From Bolinopsis microptera (Eukaryota > Ctenophora > Tentaculata > Lobata > Bolinopsidae), in contig NC_087078.1 in the NCBI RefSeq assembly GCF_026151205.1, positions 15,269,118 to 15,333,117 on the forward strand: 64,000 nt of DNA, given 5' to 3'. Positions 55,588 to 64,000 of the stretch are shown here, piece after piece. Made by a program: the position numbers and the translations under genes. Within the stretch, counting starts at the first letter, position 1, and each line of letters starts with the position of its first letter. The notes below the pieces were generated by a model that did not search any database, had not been told where the DNA came from, and saw nothing but the letters and a program-made list of their open reading frames with translations.

Positions 55588-57517
55588 GCTCTCGTCCAAT
55601 GAAATCGCTGCATTTTGCAAGTCAGTATATCATATATGCTATATTGAATTACAATTTACATATTATTTATTTACAATATACATATATTTACAGGAAAGAA
55701 AAATTTTTAGGAAAGAAAAATTTTTATTTACCACAAATAATCAATACATAATGTTATATTCATAAATAAATTCAAATTTCAATTTCAAACACATATACAG
55801 TACGCCGCGCACACAGCCACAATTTAAAATTGTTCAGAAATTCGTAGGTCAGCTGTAGGCGCCGCGCACAGGATCTATTTAATTGTTAACTTACAATTAC
55901 ATGTCACATTTCTTAATTACTAGAGCCAAAATTTCAGAAGCAAAATAATTTAAAAGATATTTCTGTCGTTCACGCAGTACAGGCCGTGAGCACTGCGATC
56001 TAATTAATATAATAATGGAGAGATTCCAAAAAACCGCGCGCTCGTTATTTATTGTGATTAAATTGAGTGCGCGCCACTGTGAACAGCAGTACCGCTCAAG
56101 CATGAATTAGTACTGAGCGGTACGCAGTTCTGCGTGAGGCGTAGACATTTGTAGCACACGTTTCATTCAACTAATCCATTAATCCATGTGACATGTACAA
56201 TGTAATTATATTAAAGCAAAAAGAATATTAATTTTAGTAATAATTGACGTAAACATATGTGTTTAAATAACATCTATAATCTAGCGAGTTACTAATACCG
56301 TTCGCGTTTGTTTGTATTCTTGATTATATATCTTTACACTAGCCTATATTATGATGGAGATATACATTATATAATTGCTCCAATATTCAACACTGCTAAA
56401 CAACAAATACCTACTCGCCCATCGATGAAGCAGTCGCCAAAACAAAGCTCAAAGTTAATATATCTTCGTACTTCGTTTTGGAAACTGTAGAATTCCAATA
56501 AATAATCGTGTATTCGATGGGCAAGCACTCGCCACTTGAGGCCGAGACAAACGGCACCAGCTCCGCCCCGCAACTGTGAAGTAAGGCGGGGCGGTGGTGT
56601 GCGCCGTTTATACGGCCCACAGCACGAGACATTTTGAGCTTCAAGACTTAAGACTATAAAAGTCCCGAATTAAACGTAGCGACTTACCATCGTCAGCCGT
56701 CAAAAATTTAGAATTTGTATGTTATAAACTCCACACCTGCTATCAGTCTAACATGTAATTTAGTTTGTTATTGGCTAAATTTTCAACTCGATTAAGCGAT
56801 GCAGACGGATGAACTAGGCTTCTCCTCCGTCAAAAACACAATGAGAGGGGATTGTGGAAGGACACGAACACTATTCGTTAACTCGTACCCCGGGTACCCC
56901 CTAGAACTGTGTCCCATCAGAGAGAGCCCATCACCCGTCAGATCGAAAACAGTGTTTTAGTTTTGATATATGCTGTACCAATTACAATAAATGGTAAGTC
57001 AAGGCTGACGTTGGTAGCAAAGTATAAAGTGACACGTCACAACAAAATAACCACTACACACTACACACACTATACGCTATAACTATTGTACACAGTACAC
57101 AGTATAACTAAAATATAAAATATAAACAAGTTACAAGAGACAAAAGAGTTTACAGAAGAGTTTTACATCGGCTCAGCACCACCAGGACATTGGCTATACA
57201 CGTGGGTCAATTAGTTTGATTTGGTATGGCTCGACCGGGAAAGTGGTCGAAATTAGTGCTCTTAATGAGTCATCACTGTCGTCTGAATATTAGAGCGGGA
57301 ACTTCCCAAGTTTCGGCCGACAACGCGACGCGCACAGCATGGGCGCGCAATGCTATGCGCGGTCTCATATTACTGTGTCATTCGGCGGTTGCGCTCAGAG
57401 TTACTGGGAATGAGTTGTATGTTGTTTACCTAAATTCAAGCATGGTATTCATAGATAAGCTTGTCAGTCAGTAAGTGCTTAAGTGGGAATAACAGGCAAA
57501 TGAATATCACTTCATAA
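55588..57517. other. Intergenic; short fragment of repeat A
   Basis: 55705-55775 is a piece of repeat A (TTTATTTACCACAAA, TTCATAAATAAATTCAAAT). A GC-rich patch lies at 56560-56620. An 82-residue + frame at 57226 has no support. No gene identified. Confidence 0.4.
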
Positions 57518-58074
57518 TCAGAATTCAGTGAAATTTCTGTCGCACCACTCAGTTCCATACCGGTTTTGAGCTCTTAGAAGTGACTGTTTAAGTAAATTCT
57601 TGACAGATCCGCATGTGGAGGTGAAATTTAACGGGCCAACTTTACGGAATTCGTTCCACAGCCATGCAGATTTATAAATAAATTGATTAGTTGGAGAGGG
57701 TGTAATGAACAGATTATCTTTCCTATTTGATATGTTGAATAAGTAGTATAACGAAATTGGTACTCGTGACTTAATGATCTTAAAAAGTTCCATTAAACAA
57801 CGGTATCGGTACAGGTTCTCTGTAACAAGTAATTCATGTTTTGTGAATAGAGGCTTAGTGGACTCTTTAACATAGAATTCAGATCCTAGACGTTGAGAAT
57901 TAATTGGTCTTGCTCTAGCACATGTCTTGAATTTGTCTACATAAGCTTCATAAGCTTCATAGTCTCCAAATAGAATCCTGATACACTTCTTTTGAGTAAT
58001 AAATAGTGGTTTTAACTGATTATTGGGAATACCTCCCCAGACAGAAATAGCATAACCTAGTTCGGCTACCTAGG
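57518..58074 (-). pseudogene. C-terminal fragment of a CR1/L2-like LINE reverse transcriptase
   Basis: From 58074 downwards: LGYAISVWGGIPNNQLKPLF, then QKKCIRILFGD, and finally YKSAWLWNEFRKVGPLN and LLKQSLLRAQNRYGTEWCDR to a stop at 57518. The WGG, QKKxIRI and WNE blocks are the usual tail of these enzymes. The frame is open through most of it. Truncated at the 5' side. It may be the partner class of the endonuclease fragment at 11369-12019. Confidence 0.85.
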
Positions 58075-58163
58075 TGTAACCTAGGTGTGATTCAAAGAGA
58101 GAATGATATATTTGTTTATATAGTGATTCTGGTAAGCATACATATTACATATATATTCATATA

Positions 58164-58850
58164 GTCTATGTAATAAGCGCCATGAGTTGGCACAGAATTT
58201 TTTGTCTCTGATTTTGATAAATTTGGTACCAAAAGTTGCCTTTAACTGTGAATAATGAAAATTCACCGTGTAGCACGATTCGTTGAGATGTATGTGGGCC
58301 TCCTGTGCATTGCAAAAGTGTACTATGGACTAAAAATGGTTAATTTATTGCTTAAAATGCCTATAATTCCTATAATATTAATTTTTTGAAATAATTCTTA
58401 CAGAATCGTAATAATGAATAAGCTTAATCAGACGCAACTTTTGGTACCAAAATTATAATATTTAAAGCACCAAATTTTTTGAAAATTTGTTCAAAATTTT
58501 ACACAAGTGGGGACCCTTGTTTTCAAATTAAAAACTTTTGAAAAAAAAAATCCTTTAAATCTTAAAACATTAGTACTAAAAGTTTCGTCTCGATGAGCTG
58601 ATTACGATACCATAATATAAACTATGTGATAATGATTTAAAATATGAAAGTTATAGGCCAATTAAAACTAAAAATTTGCGCGAAAAAATCACGCGCGGCG
58701 AACATGGAACAAGCGCCGTGTAGCATTTTTCCCGAAAATTGCTACACGGTGAATTGATTTTATTCACATTTTTAGACAACTTTTGGTACCAAATTTGTCG
58801 AAATCGGAGAAAAAAGTTCTGTGCTCGTGCTTGGCGCTTATTACACTGAC
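58164..58850. mobile_element. Fold-back element with about 110-bp inverted arms
   Basis: Arm 58164-58274 (TGTAATAAGCGCCA, AAATTTGGTACCAAAAGTTG, AATTCACCGTGTAGCA) is repeated inverted at 58740-58850 with moderate divergence. The core is AT-rich and non-coding. Confidence 0.75.
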
Positions 58851-59400
58851 TAATATGCGGAGCTTGGCTTACATAATGCAGCGATTTCATTGGACGAGAG
58901 CAACTTTTGGCGACGTTCGGCTACACATGGCAGCGTTTGATCGAAAACCTGGTTTCAGCTCCCCCTGTGTGGTACACTGGTACAGTTTACTTTTACAATC
59001 CCACAGGTTACTCAATTACTCATAAACAAAAACGTACGCGCGTATAAGCATGTACATAGAACGATCAACATCTAATTGCGCCCTAAAGAATAGTAACGTA
59101 CGCGTACGCGCGCTAAGTAACTTGATCCACGAACAATGAAATATAAAAACTCATAAACTTGCATTGGAAGACTTCGCCGCTTTGACGCGCCGCGCAAACT
59201 ATCATTCTTACTTCGCCGCGCATCGAAGTAAGAGATCTCAGCCTGACGAGATTGTTTCTCTTTAAATTCGCATAGCAACGATACAATCTGGAAGGCCGGT
59301 TGACATCGTCAATCAACTCATAAACTTAACGGGTGATACTCGTAAAATATTTGTTCCAAATATTGGACCGTCGACGAGTCCAACTCGGCGCGCGTCGCTG
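58851..59400. repeat. Dispersed repeat C (inverted copy of 4440-4760) and flank
   Basis: 59030-59345 is the reverse complement of about 4440-4745. 58860-58990 matches 55430-55625 inverted but lacks the SINE-like insertion. Confidence 0.8.
59159..59316 (-). mobile_element. Hairpin-ended element (158 bp), shared insertion
   Basis: Same insertion as 4473-4625 in reverse, between exact CTCATAAAC copies at 59150-59158 and 59317-59325. The palindrome here is TTGACATCGTCAA, as in the shorter elements. Confidence 0.8.
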
Positions 59401-59667
59401 CTAGGTTAAAAAGCTACAACTCATTAACGTGCTTTTTTAAAATTACTTTTATAGTTTATATCTCCAATCAAAATCTTTTCACCATTACCTAATATAATAA
59501 TTATATTTATATTATGAAAGACCAAATCAAATCAAGTGATCACATTTGAACAAGAATTGCGCCGGTTAGCGGACGCTAGATTTCCATCGCCCGTAATTAA
59601 TTACAATTAACGATCGTTTCATATTGGTTAAATTACCAAATTTCTTTGGGGCGTTACAGAGAACAAG

Positions 59668-60210
59668 GACATCTGTCCGACAGCGACTCTTGTCCGACTC
59701 AATATGTTACCAGAAAAAAAAAGACATCTGTCCGAAATTGTGATCTAATTGCAATACGACACATTTCCATTTTCCAATTAGAGACATGATCTGAACTGAG
59801 ATATGACCTGAGCTGAGCTGAACTCTACCATAGTTTATTTTCATTTGATGTCAAAAATTGGACAATAGTTTAAATGTTATATAAATAACTAATCTCCATA
59901 CCGCTCTCCTGTGTGTAATGTAGGCTGTGATGTGATTGGCAGCTTGTTACAGCTTGTTAGTGTACGGCTAGCATGATCCTGTCCTCAAATAGTCAATCAC
60001 GTATCGATGGATCAGATCTCAATGGATCAAACCAGCATTATATTAGGACTGTGGGAGCAACGTCACAAGATTACACGTGAGCTTGTGAAATACGAACGTG
60101 ATCCGAAATTGCAAATGTGATCCGAAAGTTGGACAGATGTCGCCAAAAACGACTCCTATCTGACAGCGACTCTTGTCCGAAACAGGTAATTCGACTGTCG
60201 GACAGATGTC
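59668..60210. mobile_element. Element with TIR GACATCTGTCCGACAG
   Basis: The 16-bp end at 59668 is matched inverted at 60195-60210 (CTGTCGGACAGATGTC). Subterminal CGACTCTTGTCCGA occurs near both ends. Length 543 bp, non-coding. No target duplication found. Confidence 0.65.
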
Positions 60211-60807
60211 ACCCAATCAAATTTGTGGTACTTAATACAATGTGAATCATAATAAAATGTATCGTTCATTTCGTCTAAATATAATGAATCAATCTATTGG
60301 CAATCATGTTCAACATGATAGTCATAACATCATAATTTATACAACAACATAACAAATTACTAATATCAGGTTGCACCAAGCACCCACAACAAAATGAGAA
60401 GTTTGTATCGCATGAAGTTAACGAAAGCTTAAACGACAAATATCAATGCGAATCAAAATGTATAATAGCGAAAAGAGATATACATGCGCGTCGTACACGA
60501 TTTATTAGCTCGATTCTTGGTATAGAGTACACCTTGACATAAAAGCATTGTAAAATGCGCGCGCGACCATCAAGTAATAATTTGTAAAGGAGCACGTGTT
60601 TGCGGAGGTTAATGCATGTTTTGCTTTGTGACACCACGAAAAACCTATACCCACTATACCCATTCTCAAATCCTACCACTTCTAACCATCTATTGCCTTT
60701 TTAGGCGATGGAAAAAATAATAAATAAACAGTAATATGATATGCAATGTAACAATACCATGTCATTTTAGTTTTAACATGGAACAATGAAAATGTGGAAT
60801 TGTATCG

Positions 60808-61959
60808 CTAAACAGAATTATCTTGAATATTTCGGTGGATACTTCGTTTATTATTTTTTAGCTGCAATCTTGGTAATTCGACTATTGGTGTTGTAGCATC
60901 AATTTGCATTTCTGAAGAACCTTGCTTTGGAGGGAGTCTTTGAAGGGGCTGTGGTCTTTGATGGGGTCGAAATCTTCGTTGATTAGAGGATCTCTTTGAG
61001 GGGAGAAGTTCAGAAATCTTTTTTCTCAGAAAATGTCTGAAACTTCGCACACTGAGCGAGTATACAAAAAAATTCGCCATAGTGTTAATGTTGGAGAAGT
61101 GATATACAACGTTAAGTGTAGTGCTGCTTGGTTGAACTCCTGCAACTGCTGCTACTGCCACCACAGTTGTAGGCAGATATGATAGCAAAAAGACTACGAT
61201 AGTAAGTAGGACTGTGATCACACCCTCCCATCTCAGTGATTCTCCGTGTCTGGAGCCAGCTCTACTAGCCACAATCAGGAGGAGAACAGAGCTTACGATG
61301 AGTATCATGTAGGGTACGATACTTAAAACAGCAACACTGATGGGGAAGTAAAGTGTATACCATATTGGCACAGTGGGTGAGTAAAGATCATAGTTACAAC
61401 CATAGTCTATGTAGCTGAACCTTAGTGTGTCTCTTATGTAAAATACATTTACCACTAGTACTGGAGTGTACCAACCAAGCAACAAGAGCCATACAACAGA
61501 GCAGATTCTATGTCCCAATCGCGTGGACCATGCCCCAGTTTTCAGGGGATATTTTACCATGATCAGTTTCAAGATAGCCATAGCAGATGTCAGGAACACA
61601 GTCATTGGACCACACATCCAGCTTATATTATACTGAACATGGCAGAGAATTTCCCCAAACACCCAACCATCCATTATCAGTGCCACAAATCCTGGAAATA
61701 CTTTAAATACAGCTAGCATTAAGTCACAAACAGCCATGTGCTGCATCACTGCTATTATCACTTTATGGAGTTTTATTGCTTTATATCTAATTGTTGCTAT
61801 TAAAATGATGCAGTCTCCTACAAGCGATGCAAGAAAAACTGTTAAACTCCACAATACAAAAATTGTTCTCTCCGTGTCATCTTTGATAGCTAATAGCGTC
61901 TTGTTGTCTGTTTTCATGTTGATATAATCTGCCTGGTCATAAGATTGATTACATTTCAT
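60808..61959 (-). CDS. Class A G protein-coupled receptor, copy 2
   Basis: Intact 383-residue duplicate of the receptor at 2497-3648. Nine residues differ: F13I, M160L, F212L, V254I (or V255I), H337Q, R345K, S358P, K369N and S374I (copy 1 to copy 2). The four inside the membrane region are conservative and five fall in the C-terminal tail. All special motifs (GD in TM1, KYP, NFFVY) are kept. Both copies being open and nearly identical suggests that both are functional or that duplication was recent. The 3' flank is shorter than in copy 1, and the AATAAA seen there near 3856 has no visible equivalent here. Confidence 0.9.
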   Translation of the reverse strand: MKCNQSYDQADYINMKTDNKTLLAIKDDTERTIFVLWSLTVFLASLVGDCIILIATIRYKAIKLHKVIIAVMQHMAVCDLMLAVFKVFPGFVALIMDGWVFGEILCHVQYNISWMCGPMTVFLTSAMAILKLIMVKYPLKTGAWSTRLGHRICSVVWLLLLGWYTPVLVVNVFYIRDTLRFSYIDYGCNYDLYSPTVPIWYTLYFPISVAVLSIVPYMILIVSSVLLLIVASRAGSRHGESLRWEGVITVLLTIVVFLLSYLPTTVVAVAAVAGVQPSSTTLNVVYHFSNINTMANFFVYSLSVRSFRHFLRKKISELLPSKRSSNQRRFRPHQRPQPLQRLPPKQGSSEMQIDATTPIVELPRLQLKNNKRSIHRNIQDNSV

Positions 61960-62177
61960 ACTCTTAATTTCAGCTAAGTTAATTTAAGAAGACAACTCTG
62001 CTTGCTGAGAGAGAGAGAGAGAGGATTTACTAACAAGCAAGCATTTAGGAAATTGTATTAAAAAAATTTCACAACTATATAGCAACGAATAAATTTGGTA
62101 CCGGTTTTTAAGATGCTGGCAGACAATACCACCTCCTAAGTTGGGACTTGTAACTACAGCAGGGACATAGATGTGAA

Positions 62178-62185
62178 TCACGTGA
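62178..62185. promoter_or_regulatory. Palindromic E-box TCACGTGA upstream of GPCR copy 2
   Basis: At the same relative position (about 218 bp before the start codon) as 2275-2282. Confidence 0.45.
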
Positions 62186-62815
62186 TTAGGTGAACCAGCT
62201 ACTCAATTTAAACTTATCTAACACTCCTTTCCTCAATTTGAATAACTGTGCGAAAAGCTGTATCATATTACAAGCAGGCCTTTTGTGAAGGAAGTAGTAG
62301 TAGTAAAGTTAAGCAGGACCTACTAAAGCATGTATAATAATTCAGTACCAGAGAAACCGTACTCTAAGTAGTGGTGAGGTGTGGTTTTGGTGATTGTGCA
62401 TTGGTAGAAGGTCCTTTTATTTAAGCAATAATTGAGATAGTCATCATTTGGGTTTTCAGGAGAATATTTGGGTACTTTTCAGGGTCATAGAATGAGAAAT
62501 CCTGAAAATTATTTCAAAGGATAAACCAATTCATGGCATGTTGCTATCTTAGATTTAAAGTAAGTAAATTGCTAAAAATGTGTCACAATGCTTGTATCTG
62601 ATAGTTCATATTTAAGTAATATTGTTTTCTTTAATTAAGTAACACAAGAAAAACTGGTCATAAGAAGAAGGTTACATTTACATTATATTATGTTGCCTGA
62701 TTAAAATAAATTAAGAGTTTATCATAGACCATTCTGATTGCTGAGATTAAACTCATGGATACCCAAGACAGTATTAAAAAGACGCAAAACTGTTATCAAT
62801 TGACAAGTATGTAGC

Positions 62816-62960
62816 CAATTACCAAGATGCTAGCAGAAAAAGAGTGGTGAATCACGTGATCCTGCATCAGCTACTCAAATTAATAAACCGCTCCTTTCTT
62901 CTTTATAGTATTAGTATTACTATCTGTGTATCACCAGATGAGCAGCTGTATCATTATAGG
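62816..62960 (-). repeat. Third, degenerate copy of the GPCR 5' flank
   Basis: Short blocks AAGATGCT.GCAGA, GTGAATCACGTGAT, CAGCTACTCAA, CGCTCCTTTC and GCAGCTGTATCATTA occur in the same order as in 62110-62275. They are separated by unrelated sequence. No receptor coding sequence follows. Confidence 0.6.
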
Positions 62961-63369
62961 GCAGTGAACACCTGCAAAAAGTTCCACTTTGGGTCCCCGA
63001 ATGTTGTATATTAAAAGAGATAATCACACAGCTGGTTCTTGCAGGTAACAACTATTTTTTGGCTCAAAACTTTTATCATATAATACGGCTGTTATATGGT
63101 TTTAGCAATAAATATTCAATATTCTGTTCAAATTTTCTATTACATTCTCTGCTGAACAGTGTACGAACTCCGACCCGAAGGCATGGGAAAAGGGATGCCT
63201 CATAGTTCAGTACATTGTAGTAAGGGAAGCTCCGTATCGTGGATGTATCAATATCAACATCATCAACAGTCTCAAATTATTAATCCTACAGTTATATAGA
63301 AAGTATACTTTAATTAATATCACCTTCTAACACCCAAGTTTTAAGATGTCAATACTTTTATAGATCAAG

Positions 63370-63527
63370 ATGACTCAACAGGCAGCAGTATTACAAAACT
63401 GCAACAACGAGCTAGTCAAATGTATTGAGGATCTGTGTAACAAGAGAGATGCTCTGCAAAGGGACATCACGTCTGAGGAGGAAGAGAAAAGTAAACTCCA
63501 GAACGATATCAGAATACTGAGTGAGAG
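63370..63527 (+). CDS. SSNA1: SSNA1 (Sjogren syndrome nuclear autoantigen 1 / NA14), first coding exon
   Basis: Exon 1 encodes 52 residues plus two bases, from [20 protein letters not shown] to [11 protein letters not shown], ending AG/gtgtgt. This follows the human protein closely, including the opening MTQQ and the block [13 protein letters not shown]1 is a short (about 120 residue) coiled-coil protein that forms fibrils at centrioles, ciliary basal bodies and the midbody and promotes microtubule branching. The remaining exons lie beyond 64000. The ATG has no in-frame competitor. Confidence 0.93.
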
Positions 63528-64000
63528 GTGTGTAGTATTAACTTAGACTTATATTGTAGTTAATTATGGTAGATTGTACAGTAGATCTGCTAAGTAATTT
63601 GAAGTCGGTGGTTAAGATCTATCTTACTATATATAAAGCAATACGATATTATATGTATGTATATATAATATCTGTTGCCATTTTACTGACACCACGACAT
63701 CAACTTTAACACGAAATTCCGTGAAAACCGTGAGAGATATTATGCTTTTTTGGTCGGGTAGAATGCTTTTATGGCCTTTTGGACAGTATGAAATATAAAA
63801 ATTGGCCAAGAAATAGGTACTTTACGTCCCCAAATTTGGACACCCAGGTGGTGTCAATATCGTAAAATAAATAGTATAATTGTCTTTTATTGTCTCTAGC
63901 AGGAACCCGTCTAACCTAGTGGTGTCAAGATATAACAATAATAATATTTATTTTGTAAGACGTTCAAATTTCAGAAAGTGAAGTTCTTATTCCTTGGTCA
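63528..64000 (+). other. SSNA1 intron 1
   Basis: AT-rich sequence after the donor GTGTGT. No second exon recognised before the window ends. Confidence 0.6.

Larger units (their letters stand above)
60690..62327 (-). repeat. Right arm of the inverted segmental duplication
   Basis: Reverse complement of 2131-3838, lacking about 90 bp after the coding region. Confidence 0.9.

Noticed and set aside
57226-57474. 82-residue + frame
   Set aside because: No splice or domain evidence; length is within chance.
1-64000. Whole window as one palindrome made of two haplotigs
   Set aside because: Distances between matching inverted pairs do not share a centre, and AIG1, the zinc-finger genes and the gypsy fossil have no partner on the other side.

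Overview
This is a stretch of an animal nuclear genome, most likely a cnidarian or a similar early-branching marine invertebrate. The evidence is introns with GT-AG borders, an intronless class A GPCR of the type that is expanded in such genomes, animal genes (AIG1/ADTRP family, SSNA1), and many decayed LINE, Ty3/gypsy and hAT-type elements in an AT-rich background. The species cannot be read from the sequence. A run of N at 30280-30379 shows that two contigs were joined here, so order and spacing across that point are only as good as the scaffold.

Layout. 1-2130: a 44-bp minisatellite followed by a very odd tract with no C on the + strand for 594 bases. 2131-3838: a GPCR gene with its flanks. 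An inverted copy, 97.7% identical in protein, lies at 60690-62327 near the other end of the window. 4460-5300 and 9960-13513: dispersed repeats carrying small mobile elements. 6420-9675: the 3' part of a multi-exon coiled-coil gene with a frame-breaking 16-bp duplication. 13514-15060: a fossil Ty3/gypsy pol. 15862-17776: a complete four-exon AIG1-like hydrolase gene. 18480-22008: tandem and interspersed repeats with very stable GAA-loop hairpins and two TIR elements. 22666-28694: three minus-strand genes, two of them paralogous single-zinc-finger proteins and one a small membrane microprotein. 31081-34678: a helicase-like ORF and loose exons beside the gap. 38551-40160: a minus-strand gene with an AKNA-like motif. 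40415-47500: repeats, a 317-bp near-perfect palindrome and LINE ORF1/ORF2 remains. 47840-49241: a small three-exon gene whose 3' half is duplicated around a LINE with a restriction-like endonuclease. 54380-60210: more repeats and small elements. 63370-63527: first exon of SSNA1.

The most interesting signal is a family of very small mobile elements (about 60-158 bp) without terminal inverted repeats. They carry a palindrome at or near each end and are flanked by target duplications of about 9 bp. Eight insertions are visible, and several are proven by an empty homologous site elsewhere in the window. Also notable are the C-free tract, the inverted GPCR duplication, the LINE flanked by 606/604-bp direct repeats, and a clear excess of the palindrome TCACGTGA, which sits upstream of both GPCR copies.
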